DNA from: YC2-FULL-38-9 sp964629635
GTDB lineage: Bacteria > Patescibacteriota > Microgenomatia > UBA1406 > GWC2-37-13
Length of the DNA: 64,000 nt
Assembly (NCBI GenBank): GCA_964629635.1
Contig: CAZVQS010000002.1
Location: 186,001 to 250,000 of the forward strand
Direction: 5' to 3'
The notes under the pieces are model-generated. The model was not told the origin of the DNA. It worked only from the letters and a program-made list of their open reading frames with translations, and made no database searches. Below are positions 8,715 through 17,737 of the stretch, piece by piece; the first letter of the stretch is position 1, and every line of letters starts with the position of its first letter. The position numbers and the translations under genes were made by a program.

Positions 8715-8990
8715 ATGGATCCCAATCAGCTGGCAAATCCCCAAAACCCGTCCGGTCCCGTGACCGTTAAAAACCTGAAGATGTATGTGGACCGGAACCT
8801 GTGCATCGGTGCCGCAACATGCGTCGCGGTTGCCCCCAAGACATACGTTCTTGATTCCGAGGCAAAGGCGGTTTATTTAAATAGCATGAACGAAGATACC
8901 GAGGAAACGCTCATTGAAGCGGCGAAGGCATGTCCGGTTGCGGCGATTATCATTGAGGATCTTGCGGGCAAGAAGATATTTCCCGTATGA
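8715..8990 (+). CDS. Single-cluster ferredoxin with three cysteines
   Basis: A 91-residue soluble ferredoxin. The cluster motif is C30-IGAAT-C36 followed by C73-P. The middle cysteine of the usual CxxCxxC is replaced by alanine, as in ferredoxins that carry a 3Fe-4S cluster. The first ~20 residues (Asn/Pro-rich) are an extension. It is four-base coupled to the oxidoreductase alpha gene, so it is the likely electron acceptor of that enzyme. The cluster type is inferred from the missing cysteine. Confidence 0.9.
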   Translation: MDPNQLANPQNPSGPVTVKNLKMYVDRNLCIGAATCVAVAPKTYVLDSEAKAVYLNSMNEDTEETLIEAAKACPVAAIIIEDLAGKKIFPV

Positions 8991-10702
8991 GCCAGTATCT
9001 TTGGAAAATCGGAGGGGAAGCGGGTTTCGGAATCCTCACGACCGGCACCGTGTTCTCGAAAATCGCAAGCAGGCTCGGGTATTTTATATTTGACTATATC
9101 CAGTATCCTTCCCTTGTGAGGGGCGGGCATAATACCTACGACGTCGCATTCGGACCGGAAAAAATAAACAGCCTCAAGCAGGATGTGGATATGCTGGTCT
9201 GCCTCAACAGGGATACCTACGAACTGCACAAGGACCGCCTTGGCCCGGAAAGCCTCATCATATACGACCCCGAGGAATTCGACGTTGCGGGAGATCATAT
9301 CAAAATCGCGGTTCCTTTCAAGAAAATCCTTGCGGACCTCAAGGGGCAGATCCTCATGAAAAACACCATAGCGCTCGGATCAAGCCTGGCTCTTTTGGGA
9401 ACGGATCTTGAAGAACTCAATCATCTGCTGGAACTTCAGTTCGGCAGGAAAGGAGCGGAGATTGTTGCGTTCAACAAGGCATTCGCCCAAGCGGGGTACG
9501 ACCACGTACTCGCCTCATACCGTCAATACGTCAAGCCGCTCCTTGCAAAACGGGAAAACGACAAACAGCTTGTTATTACGGGAAACGAAACTTTTTCCCT
9601 TGCCGCCGCAGTCGCGGACTGCCGCATGTATGCGGCCTATCCCATGACGCCGGCATCCTCCGTATTGACCGTGCTTGCGGCATGGCAGAAACAGACGAAT
9701 ATGGTAGTGCGGCACGCGGAAGATGAGATTTCGGTGATCAATACGGCGCTCGGTTCCTCCATTGCAGGGGTCCGGAGTGCCGTCGGCACGTCGGGGGGCG
9801 GATTCGCCCTTATGGTCGAGTCCCTTTCATATGCGGGGGTTGCGGAAATACCGATCGTTGTTTTCATCGCCCAGCGGCCCGGTCCCGCAACCGGCATGCC
9901 CACCTGGACCGAGCAGGGAGACCTGCTTTTTGCGGTCCATGCAGGCCACGGCGAATTCCCCAAGATTGTGCTTGCGCCCGGGGATAATGAGGAAATGTTC
10001 GAGCTTACCCTCAAGGCATTTGACCTGGCCGACCGGTACCAGACGCCGGTTATCGTTCTGTCCGACATGCTGCTTTCGGAATCTCACCGGAGCCTGCCTG
10101 TTCCCTTTGTTGAAAAATTCGTGAAAGAATACAAGCCTGATACCGGCAAGCTCATCTCCGCACCCGAATCCCTGCCGTATCTGCGGTACCGGGTAACGGA
10201 TGACGGCATTTCGCCCCGTTTGATACCGGGGGCCCCCGGCACGTTCTACCAGTACAATTCGTACGAACATCTTGAAGACGGCCACACTACCGAGGAATCG
10301 GCCGAGCGGATCAAGCAGGTCCTCAAACGCAGCCGCAAGAACGACACCTACCTTAAGAACCACTTCAAAGGCCCCTCCGTTTACGGAGATATGGACGGGG
10401 CGGATACCGTATTTGTCGGGTGGGGTTCGACAAAAGGGGTTGTCCTTGAAGCGATGAAGGATCTGGAAACTGCCGGAAAGAAAACGGCCCTGATCCATTT
10501 CCATCACGTGTTTCCCCTTGACCGTGAGCGCGTCGCCCCGCTTTTCAAAACGGGAAAGCGGTACGTGCTCGTTGAAAACAATTCCCATGCCCAGTTCGGC
10601 AAACTCCTCGCGATGGAAACGGGCGTGCATATCAGCGAAAAGATCCTCAAGTTCGACGGCCGGCCGATATACCGGGAGGACATCGTCAGTTTCATGAAAT
10701 AA
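8987..10702 (+). CDS. korA: 2-oxoacid:ferredoxin oxidoreductase, fused gamma-alpha subunit
   Basis: The 571-residue protein joins a gamma domain (residues 1 to ~185, opening with GGEAGFGI and containing the PSLVRGGHN motif) to a pyrimidine-binding alpha domain (from ~190, with YPMTPASS). This is the KorA-type arrangement. Together with the beta subunit it oxidises a 2-oxoacid with coenzyme A to acyl-CoA and reduces ferredoxin. The exact substrate (pyruvate, 2-oxoglutarate or branched 2-oxoacid) cannot be read from the sequence. It lies between the ferredoxin gene and the beta subunit. Confidence 0.93.
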   Translation: MSQYLWKIGGEAGFGILTTGTVFSKIASRLGYFIFDYIQYPSLVRGGHNTYDVAFGPEKINSLKQDVDMLVCLNRDTYELHKDRLGPESLIIYDPEEFDVAGDHIKIAVPFKKILADLKGQILMKNTIALGSSLALLGTDLEELNHLLELQFGRKGAEIVAFNKAFAQAGYDHVLASYRQYVKPLLAKRENDKQLVITGNETFSLAAAVADCRMYAAYPMTPASSVLTVLAAWQKQTNMVVRHAEDEISVINTALGSSIAGVRSAVGTSGGGFALMVESLSYAGVAEIPIVVFIAQRPGPATGMPTWTEQGDLLFAVHAGHGEFPKIVLAPGDNEEMFELTLKAFDLADRYQTPVIVLSDMLLSESHRSLPVPFVEKFVKEYKPDTGKLISAPESLPYLRYRVTDDGISPRLIPGAPGTFYQYNSYEHLEDGHTTEESAERIKQVLKRSRKNDTYLKNHFKGPSVYGDMDGADTVFVGWGSTKGVVLEAMKDLETAGKKTALIHFHHVFPLDRERVAPLFKTGKRYVLVENNSHAQFGKLLAMETGVHISEKILKFDGRPIYREDIVSFMK

Positions 10703-10706
10703 CCTT

Positions 10707-11558
10707 ATGTCAACCATAACAGAATTTTCCGGATACCAGCCGACCTGGTGCCCCGGCTGCGGCAATTGGGGGATTTCAGTCGCCATCAAGTCCGCGCTTG
10801 TCAAGGCGGGCCTTTCGCCCTCCCAGATTTTCGTATCGTTCGGGATCGGGTGCTCCGGCAACATGAACGACTTCCTCAACGCATATGCGAGCCACGGCCT
10901 GCACGGCCGCGCGCTTCCCGTTGCAATTGGGGTAAAGCTGGCCAACCATGCCATGAAGACGATAGTGGTTGCGGGCGACGGCGATTTCTACGGCGAGGGA
11001 GGAAACCATTTCCTCCACGCCTGCCGCGGCAACCATGACATTACGGTTATCCTACACGATAACCGAGTGTACGGATTGACTACCGGGCAGACCGCGCCCA
11101 CCGGTGCGAAAGGATACAAATCCAAGTCAACACCGCTCGGAATCGTCGAAGTGCCTCTTGATCCGGTTTCCCTTGCCGTAACACAGGGCGCGACCTTCGT
11201 CGCGCAGGCGTTTGCGGGGGAAGCCCCCTTTGTGATTGACATGATCGCAAAAGCCCTGAACCATAAGGGATTTGGCCTTGTCAATATATTACAGCCGTGT
11301 GTCACTTTTAATAAAATCAATACGTATGCTTACTACATGACCCACGCATACAAGCTGGGGAGTGATTATGATCCCAAAAACAAGCAGGCGGCAATCGCAA
11401 AAGCGCTCGAACTCCATGAAGAAAAATTCGCGCTCGGCGTATTGTACGAGGAACATCGCGCGGCTTATCATGAGGAGCTGCCGCAGCTTCAGAACGGTAC
11501 TCTCGTATCCGGAAGGAAGCCGATCGATTATGCTGTCCTTATGCAGGATTTCATTTAA
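10707..11558 (+). CDS. korB: 2-oxoacid:ferredoxin oxidoreductase, beta subunit
   Basis: The 283-residue thiamine-diphosphate subunit. The N-terminus has PTWCPGCGNWG, and the TPP/Mg motif runs from GDGDFYGEGG to HDNRVYGLTTGQ. It lacks the C-terminal cysteine-rich domain found in some PorB proteins, so the external ferredoxin is the electron carrier. It is the last gene of the Rrf2-suf-ferredoxin-Kor block; a 66-base gap and the lon promoter follow. Confidence 0.93.
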   Translation: MSTITEFSGYQPTWCPGCGNWGISVAIKSALVKAGLSPSQIFVSFGIGCSGNMNDFLNAYASHGLHGRALPVAIGVKLANHAMKTIVVAGDGDFYGEGGNHFLHACRGNHDITVILHDNRVYGLTTGQTAPTGAKGYKSKSTPLGIVEVPLDPVSLAVTQGATFVAQAFAGEAPFVIDMIAKALNHKGFGLVNILQPCVTFNKINTYAYYMTHAYKLGSDYDPKNKQAAIAKALELHEEKFALGVLYEEHRAAYHEELPQLQNGTLVSGRKPIDYAVLMQDFI

Positions 11559-11624
11559 TAAGGATAAGTTAGTTGAACGGTTATTGGTTTCCGGATTTCT
11601 GCAAGAATATAAATTAAAAACCAT

Positions 11625-11653
11625 TTGACAGTTAGCAAATGCTTTGATATACT
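11625..11653 (+). promoter_or_regulatory. Consensus sigma-70 promoter of lon
   Basis: TTGACA (11625-11630), a 17-base spacer and TATACT (11648-11653) form a near-consensus promoter. The expected start of transcription is about 11660, only four bases before the lon ATG at 11664. The in-frame TTG at 11625 is part of the -35 box and cannot be the translation start. Confidence 0.85.
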
Positions 11654-11658
11654 GCTAA
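11632..11658 (+). promoter_or_regulatory. CIRCE-like (HrcA) inverted repeat overlapping the lon promoter
   Basis: TTAGCA (11632-11637) and TGCTAA (11653-11658) form an inverted repeat with 15 bases between the arms, 27 bases in total. That is exactly the geometry of the CIRCE operator (TTAGCACTC-N9-GAGTGCTAA), with the outer six bases of each arm perfect and the inner three degenerate. It lies across the spacer and -10 box, where HrcA would block transcription. HrcA control of lon is inferred from geometry and fits a heat-shock protease. Confidence 0.65.
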
Positions 11659-11663
11659 TACCT

Positions 11664-14066
11664 ATGACATTTCTAGTTGGATCGTCAAATCAATCTAATT
11701 ACCCCATCATCGCCGTCCGCGACGGCATCGTTTTTCCGAAGACGGAAAACGTTCTCGTGTTCGGCAGACCGAAAAGCGTTGCCACCATCAACGAAGTCCT
11801 CAAGAAGGACAAAAAAATAGTCCTCGTGCTGCAGAAAAACCCTTCGGTCGAGGATCCGAAACCCGAAGAACTCAACCAGATCGGCGTGCTTGCGACGGTC
11901 GAAAAAACCGTGCTTGGCGAGAAAGGCGAAATCAACGCCCTCATCAAGGGAATCGAAAAAGTGAGGATACTGGAGATCACGAAAGAGACGCCGTTTCTTG
12001 AAGGCAGAGTCGAAAAAGCGGAGGAAGCGCAGATAAACGACGAGGAAGTCCAGGCGATGGTGAAGCACATATCGCTCCAGGTGAAAAAGGCCATCAACCT
12101 CGGCAAGGCGGTGGATTTCGTGTTCCTCATGAACATCCTCAACATCGGTACGCCCCAGGATTTTTCATACCATATCGCGATGATCCTTGATATCAAGGAA
12201 CGGGAGAAGCAGACGCTTCTTGAAGAGGAAAACCTCAAAAAACGCCTTGCGCGGGAAGTTGAGCATATCAACAAGGAAGTCAAGATACTGGAAATTGAGC
12301 AGAACATATCCGCAAAAACCCAAAGAAAGTTTGAAAAAGGCATGAAGGAGACCTTCCTCAAGGAAAAAATGAAAACGATAGAGGAGGAGCTCGGGGGCGG
12401 CGAGGACCGCGATATCAAGGAATACCGGGACAAGATCCTGGCGGCAAAAATGCCTGAGGCGGTCGAGGAGAAAGCGATGAAAGAGCTCAAACGGTTGAGC
12501 CAGATGTCGCAGTTCAACCCGGAAGCGTCCTACGTGAAAACATACCTTGACTGGCTGGTCGACCTCCCCTGGTCCGCCGCTTCCTCAAACAACATCGACC
12601 TGCGTCAGGCGGAAAAAATCCTCAACGAAGACCACTACGGGCTCAAGAAAATCAAGGAACGCATCCTCGAATACCTTGCGGTCATCGAACTGCGCAAGCA
12701 GAAGGAAGCAGCCTCCACGGCAAAGAAAAACGGCGCAAAGAAAAAAGAATACCAGCCGACCATCATCTGTTTCGTGGGTCCCCCCGGAGTCGGAAAGACA
12801 TCATTGGGCCGGTCCATCGCACGCGCCTTGGGCAGGAATTTCGTGAAGATGTCGCTTGGCGGCATCAGGGATGAGGCGGAAATCAGGGGGCACCGGCGCA
12901 CCTATGTGGGCGCGTTGCCTGGACGCATCATTCAGGGAATCAAGCAGGCGGGAACCAAAAATCCGCTCTTTATGCTTGATGAGATAGACAAGATCGGCCG
13001 CGACTACCGGGGCGATGCATCAGCCGCCCTCCTTGAAGCGCTCGATCCCGAGCAGAACCATGCGTTTTCCGACCATTACCTGGAGGTCCCGTTTGACCTG
13101 TCGGACGTATTTTTCATCACGACCGCAAACATGCTGGATACGATACCTGAAGCGCTTCTTGACCGTCTCGAGATCATCAATTTCGCCGGATATACGGAGG
13201 ATGAGAAATTCCACATTGTCAAGGACCATCTCATTAAAAAGCAGGTGGAGGCGCACAGCCTTGACCGCAATGAGGTGAAGATAAACGACGCCGCGATCAA
13301 AACGATCATCCGCCGCTATACGAGGGAGGCGGGAGTGCGCGAACTGGAACGCCAGGTGGCGACGGTGTTCCGCAAGATAGCGCGTGAAATAGTCGAAAAG
13401 AAAACGAAATCAAAAAGCGTTGCGGTTACCGACGTTTCCAAATACCTTGGGCCTTACAAATACTCAAACCAGATAATCGAGGAAAAGAACACGGTCGGCA
13501 TTTCGACCGGACTCGCCTGGACCCAGGCAGGGGGTGACATCCTGTTTATCGAAGTTGCGATCATGCCGGGCAAGGGCGGTTTAACCCTGACCGGGCATTT
13601 AGGCGACGTAATGAAGGAATCCTGTCAGGCGGCGCTTTCCTATATCCGTTCCCGCTGGGACAAGCTGGGACTGAAAAAGGATTTTTTCAACAGCATTGAC
13701 ATACACGTGCATGTGCCGGAAGGCGCGGTTCCGAAAGACGGGCCATCCGCCGGACTTGCGATCGCGACCGCGATGCTGTCCGCTTTGACCAAGATTCCGT
13801 TCAACCGCGAGGTTGCCATGACCGGTGAAATTACGCTTCGCGGGCGTGCGCTTGAAATCGGGGGAGTCAAGGAGAAAGTGCTTGCCGCCCACCGCGCAGG
13901 CATCAAGACCGTCATTCTTCCCAAGGACAACAAGAAGGATCTCGAGGATATCCCGCAGTATGTGCTCAAGGAGCTTCATTTTGTATACGTTGAGCACATG
14001 GATGAGGTAGTCGACAATGCGCTGGTGAAAAAGCACGTCATGAAAGATGCCAAGTCAGCCAATTGA
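11664..14066 (+). CDS. lon: ATP-dependent protease Lon
   Basis: Cytoplasmic AAA+ serine protease of heat-shock quality control. From the ATG at 11664 it is 800 residues: an N-terminal substrate domain, a coiled region (~190-260), AAA+ module with Walker A GPPGVGKT at 372-379 and Walker B FMLDEIDK, and the C-terminal protease with the Ser-Lys dyad S695 (PKDGPSAG) and K738 (in GGVKEK). This start was chosen because the upstream in-frame TTG is inside the -35 hexamer. No membrane segment is present, so this is LonA. Its last 12 bases overlap the convergent FemAB gene. Confidence 0.96.
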   Translation: MTFLVGSSNQSNYPIIAVRDGIVFPKTENVLVFGRPKSVATINEVLKKDKKIVLVLQKNPSVEDPKPEELNQIGVLATVEKTVLGEKGEINALIKGIEKVRILEITKETPFLEGRVEKAEEAQINDEEVQAMVKHISLQVKKAINLGKAVDFVFLMNILNIGTPQDFSYHIAMILDIKEREKQTLLEEENLKKRLAREVEHINKEVKILEIEQNISAKTQRKFEKGMKETFLKEKMKTIEEELGGGEDRDIKEYRDKILAAKMPEAVEEKAMKELKRLSQMSQFNPEASYVKTYLDWLVDLPWSAASSNNIDLRQAEKILNEDHYGLKKIKERILEYLAVIELRKQKEAASTAKKNGAKKKEYQPTIICFVGPPGVGKTSLGRSIARALGRNFVKMSLGGIRDEAEIRGHRRTYVGALPGRIIQGIKQAGTKNPLFMLDEIDKIGRDYRGDASAALLEALDPEQNHAFSDHYLEVPFDLSDVFFITTANMLDTIPEALLDRLEIINFAGYTEDEKFHIVKDHLIKKQVEAHSLDRNEVKINDAAIKTIIRRYTREAGVRELERQVATVFRKIAREIVEKKTKSKSVAVTDVSKYLGPYKYSNQIIEEKNTVGISTGLAWTQAGGDILFIEVAIMPGKGGLTLTGHLGDVMKESCQAALSYIRSRWDKLGLKKDFFNSIDIHVHVPEGAVPKDGPSAGLAIATAMLSALTKIPFNREVAMTGEITLRGRALEIGGVKEKVLAAHRAGIKTVILPKDNKKDLEDIPQYVLKELHFVYVEHMDEVVDNALVKKHVMKDAKSAN

Positions 14067-15062
14067 CCGGCGCAGCTGCAGGTAGACATTGCGGGCAATT
14101 GATGCGATATTGTACAGGGGATACAGTACCGGATTGATCACCAGGTCAAGTCCGGGTACCATTTTCTGGAACTCCGTTCCATACCCTTCCTTGAATCTCG
14201 TGAATCCGGCCCAGGGGTGGCCGCTGTCATAACCGGGTTCAAGTGAACCCCACATGTCAAACAATTTCGCATTGAGCTTCTTTCCCAGCCTGATGGATTC
14301 CCACATGATGAGGTTTGCCGCCATAAGGTTCCGGTATTTGTCCGAGGTTCCCCCGTACGTATAGTAGAACCGGTCTCCGAAATGAAACAGTTCGTACGCA
14401 GCCAGCGGCTCCCCGTCATAATAGGCAATCAGTATATGGGCGATCGATCCTTTGAGCGTATTCCATACGGTCTGGTGGTAGCTTTGCGTATGGCCGAAAT
14501 ATTTTTGCCTCCTGCAGGTTTCGAAATACAGCCTGCTGAAAATCTCAAACCCTTCATCATCGGTTTTCTCGCGCACGTCAACACCTTTTTTTTGGGCAAG
14601 CCGGATGTTGTACCTGGTTTTCGGCTTCATCTTTTTCATGAGGTCTTCCTCATTTGGCGCAAGTGAGAGGATCTGCGTCCAGACGGGAAAGAGCGCATGG
14701 GGGGATTCTACAAGGGAGGGATTCGATGCGGCGTGTGCAGGAATTTCGTGCTCGTACGGTTCCAGCTTTATGAATATGAGATTGCGTTCCTTCCCGAAAC
14801 GCATCAGAAAGGAGAGTACATCAGGGGATGGAAATACGGAGCGGGGGAGGTATCCGATTTTGTAGGGCGTAGAGCCCAGCGGGTGGATGGTGAGAAGAAA
14901 TACGTTGCGCAGCGCCCCGTTGTCGAATTCACCCAGCCGCACGACCTGCAGCCCCATCCGCGAGCGCGCTTCACCCCACTGCCACGACTGGAGCGGATGA
15001 AACGCATGGCGGTTGTATTCGGACGGGTCAAAAGTCGGATCAAGCTCTCGTATCGTGCCCAT
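14055..15062 (-). CDS. FemAB-family aminoacyl/peptidyl transferase (FemX-like)
   Basis: The 335-residue protein has the FemAB fold of two GNAT-like halves: an N-terminal half with QSWQWGEARSRMG, the central KPKTRYNIRLAQKKGV stretch typical of the family, and a C-terminal half with the YYTYGGTSDKYRNL motif. FemAB enzymes add amino acids from aminoacyl-tRNA to the peptide stem of lipid II or to related acceptors. It is the last gene of the minus-strand surface-glycan operon. The acceptor could be peptidoglycan or a surface glycan; the sequence does not decide. Confidence 0.87.
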   Translation of the reverse strand: MGTIRELDPTFDPSEYNRHAFHPLQSWQWGEARSRMGLQVVRLGEFDNGALRNVFLLTIHPLGSTPYKIGYLPRSVFPSPDVLSFLMRFGKERNLIFIKLEPYEHEIPAHAASNPSLVESPHALFPVWTQILSLAPNEEDLMKKMKPKTRYNIRLAQKKGVDVREKTDDEGFEIFSRLYFETCRRQKYFGHTQSYHQTVWNTLKGSIAHILIAYYDGEPLAAYELFHFGDRFYYTYGGTSDKYRNLMAANLIMWESIRLGKKLNAKLFDMWGSLEPGYDSGHPWAGFTRFKEGYGTEFQKMVPGLDLVINPVLYPLYNIASIARNVYLQLRRSIG

Positions 15063-15096
15063 ACCCTATTATAGATCACAAACGGGTTTTTGCGTT

Positions 15097-16596
15097 TCAA
15101 GAAGACCTGAACGACTTGAAAAGCTCCTGCATCCCGCCGGTTGATCCAAGCGCGCGTATGGCGCGCGCATGGTTCGTGAGGATGAACGGATATGTCATAT
15201 CGCCGAAGAATCCGCCGTGGGTACCGAGGTGGTCTTCGAAACTGTATACTTTTCCGTGTTCTACCGCACCAAAAAGCACCAGGTCCCCGTTGTTGGGAAA
15301 CCGGGCGTAGCGCGCGAAAGAATCGAGGACCGGCCGCTGAACCTCAAGCGACGAAAAAGGATCCCCCTCCTTATTGAGCACCGCACCGTTGCCGAACATA
15401 ACATGCCCCTTTTTTCCGAACAGGATTTGGGAGTTTTCATCCACACGCACCAGCACCCAGCCGATTTCTGGCACCGCAAGAAGGCGGGATATGAGATGGG
15501 GATATCGTTCCTTCAAGGCGGAAAGGGGATACGGGTTTTCAAGGGATTCCGAAAAATACACCTGGAGGCTTGAACCGGCCGGCACCAGGTAAATATCCCT
15601 ACCCCGGGCTTCATGGTTCATTGCAAGGCCCCCGTAGGTCAATACGGCACTGCGACTGTTGTCGCCGAGCGCGTGCTGGAACAGGGATAAGACGCTTCGG
15701 CCGTTGTGCTTATGGATGGGGCGGCTCGGCGTCTGGCCGTGGTCGGAAAGAATGATAAATTCATAGGGGCGCCGCGATTTCAAGGCGGCTTTGTACAGGG
15801 ACTCGCAGAACCAGTCGATAAGCCGTATGCTTGAAAGGGCGGTCCGGTTTTTCACCCCATAGGTATGCGCGTACTCGTCGTACAGAACGTAATCGATGAA
15901 CAAAACGGGGGTTTCCCGCATGATTTCAAGCTCCGCAAGGTACGTTATGGCGTTGCCGAGAAAAATGTGCGATAACGAATTCCTGATCATCTCCCTGAAA
16001 AGCCTCCGTGACCGTCTGTTGAGGCTGACGGCGATGCTTGAGAAAACGCTTTTCAAAAGAAGATAGACGGTGTATATGAAGCGGAACGGGTTCAAAAAAA
16101 CGAATAGAATCATATTTATTTTCCGGATTGCCCGCCATGGTTTTTTCCGGTTCAGGTCGCGGCCCGTAATGGTGCAGAGCGCGGCGCCCGCCTCATAAAC
16201 ACCCAGAATGTTCGAACCGTTCCGGAGGAGGGAATCCTTCGTTGGAAGCGATTGTTCGAATTTTTCGATTTCCTCGCCCCTGTTCCCCCTCACGAACATA
16301 CGGAGCGTGCGGTCATACCAGGTAAAGCCCGGAATATTGAAGCTGTCTCCGAAAAACAATTCAGCTTCGGTTGCAGTGGTTGCCGCAGGTAATCCGCAGC
16401 AGTAGGGGGAAAGGACATATCCCTGTTTCCTGAGGCGGGAAAAGAAGGCGCAGTTGTTTTTCTTCATGGCATGCATGAGTACCGAGTGGCTCAACCCGTC
16501 GATGAGGATGTATATGCGTCCTTTTTTATCGGGCGGGATATTGCTTTGGGGAAGACGGAAGAGCCTAAGGAGCAGGGAAAAGAATACTCTACGCAT
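15097..16596 (-). CDS. Alkaline-phosphatase-superfamily hydrolase (phosphodiesterase/pyrophosphatase-like)
   Basis: The 499-residue protein has the metal-site layout of type I phosphodiesterase/nucleotide pyrophosphatases: an aspartate in YILIDGLSHS near residue 35, a probable nucleophilic threonine in LPAATTATEAE, the FIDYVLYDEYAHTYG aspartate/histidine motif, LSDHGQT, and a final histidine in HLGTHGGF. A hydrophobic segment near residues 165-190 may anchor it to the membrane. It overlaps the upstream glycosyltransferase by eight bases and sits inside the glycan operon, so it may cleave a nucleotide-sugar or lipid-linked phosphodiester. The substrate is unknown. Confidence 0.8.
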   Translation of the reverse strand: MRRVFFSLLLRLFRLPQSNIPPDKKGRIYILIDGLSHSVLMHAMKKNNCAFFSRLRKQGYVLSPYCCGLPAATTATEAELFFGDSFNIPGFTWYDRTLRMFVRGNRGEEIEKFEQSLPTKDSLLRNGSNILGVYEAGAALCTITGRDLNRKKPWRAIRKINMILFVFLNPFRFIYTVYLLLKSVFSSIAVSLNRRSRRLFREMIRNSLSHIFLGNAITYLAELEIMRETPVLFIDYVLYDEYAHTYGVKNRTALSSIRLIDWFCESLYKAALKSRRPYEFIILSDHGQTPSRPIHKHNGRSVLSLFQHALGDNSRSAVLTYGGLAMNHEARGRDIYLVPAGSSLQVYFSESLENPYPLSALKERYPHLISRLLAVPEIGWVLVRVDENSQILFGKKGHVMFGNGAVLNKEGDPFSSLEVQRPVLDSFARYARFPNNGDLVLFGAVEHGKVYSFEDHLGTHGGFFGDMTYPFILTNHARAIRALGSTGGMQELFKSFRSS

Positions 16597-17737
16597 AGTA
16601 TTTTTGCATTGCCTTTAAGTATACGCGTTCCGTTTCTTTTGCAACCGTGCTCCATTGGTATTTACGGCTTTCCCGTATGCACCATGCTCGCGTATTCTGC
16701 CGAAGCTGTGCGTTTTCTATCGCTTTTTTGAGGGCCCGGATGAGCGCCTGTGTATCCCGCTGTTTGACGATCAGTTCGGGGGAGGGGTATCGGGCAAGCG
16801 ATTCCTTCATCGCTTCATTGTCAAATCCGACAATGGTGCATCCGCAGCTCATGGCTTCAAGAATCGTCAGGGGATTTGCCTCGTCGAAATACGGCGCGCA
16901 GAAAATGTCGGCGTTCTGGAAATAGGGGACGCGCTTGAGTCCGAATATTTCCCCGCGGTAGGCAACCTGTTTTCCGAGCCCGTTGCGTTTGATGAACTGC
17001 TGCGTATACTCGGCCTCCGCTCCTCCCCCTACGATATCGAGGCGCACGTTCGGGTACAGGGGAGCGACTGCCTTGAATGCGTTGAGTAGGTATTTGACGC
17101 CTTTACGTGCGACGATCCTGCCGAGAAACAGGAGGCGGACCGTCCCGTCGTCCCGGCGCTCCCGGGGACGGAACGCTTCGGCGTCGACCGCATTGTATAT
17201 CACGTGCTGGGAGACGTTTTTCGTGCAGAGGCCTTTCCATCTCTTTTTGGTTATACGGGAGACAAAAATCGCCTCCTGCATGTTTTCTGAGAATTTTTCC
17301 TTGAACATGGGTAGTACGTTGTTTATTGCGTTGACGACCGAATCGTTGTCCCACGCGGAATGGAACGTGCTCACCTTGGGCATGTCTATCTGCTGGATAA
17401 GCTGCCATGCCAGGAACGGGATGTAGGGTTCCTGTATGTGCAGGACATCGAATGAGTCCCGGTTGAGCATGTCGTTGACATCCTTGAAGGGTTTGCTCAT
17501 CTGGACGCTTGCCCAGTTGCCGTTCGGGAGCGGCAGCTGTATGGTGTAACCGATCGTCCGGTAGCCCTGGTACATGCCTGATTTTCCCTCGGGGCCGAAT
17601 ATGGTCACGGCGTGTCCCATTTTGCGCAGCTGCCTGCTCAGATAAAGCACATGTTCCTGGACTCCGCCGGTTGAGGAGGGGTTGGAGGAAAAAAACATCG
17701 CGATCCGTAGGTTTTTACGGCTCCCCATGAGGTACAT
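16589..17737 (-). CDS. GT4-family glycosyltransferase
   Basis: The 382-residue GT-B enzyme has an N-terminal acceptor domain (SSTGGVQEHVLYLSRQL near residues 20-35, typical of PimA-like transferases) and a C-terminal nucleotide-sugar domain with LLFLGRIVARKGVKYLL and the ExxxxxxE element in YFDEANPLTILEAMSCG. It overlaps the downstream phosphodiesterase gene by eight bases and the upstream glycosyltransferase by 23. A second ATG at 17728 is an equally good start. The transferred sugar is not predictable. Confidence 0.88.
   Translation of the reverse strand: MYLMGSRKNLRIAMFFSSNPSSTGGVQEHVLYLSRQLRKMGHAVTIFGPEGKSGMYQGYRTIGYTIQLPLPNGNWASVQMSKPFKDVNDMLNRDSFDVLHIQEPYIPFLAWQLIQQIDMPKVSTFHSAWDNDSVVNAINNVLPMFKEKFSENMQEAIFVSRITKKRWKGLCTKNVSQHVIYNAVDAEAFRPRERRDDGTVRLLFLGRIVARKGVKYLLNAFKAVAPLYPNVRLDIVGGGAEAEYTQQFIKRNGLGKQVAYRGEIFGLKRVPYFQNADIFCAPYFDEANPLTILEAMSCGCTIVGFDNEAMKESLARYPSPELIVKQRDTQALIRALKKAIENAQLRQNTRAWCIRESRKYQWSTVAKETERVYLKAMQKYYA

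Noticed and set aside
9827..10954. A 375-codon open frame on the minus strand
   Set aside because: It is antisense to the oxidoreductase alpha and beta genes, whose motifs are clear; it is a codon-bias shadow.
11625..11663. TTG at 11625 as the lon start
   Set aside because: The TTG is part of the TTGACA -35 hexamer; the transcript would begin downstream of it, so 11664 is the start.
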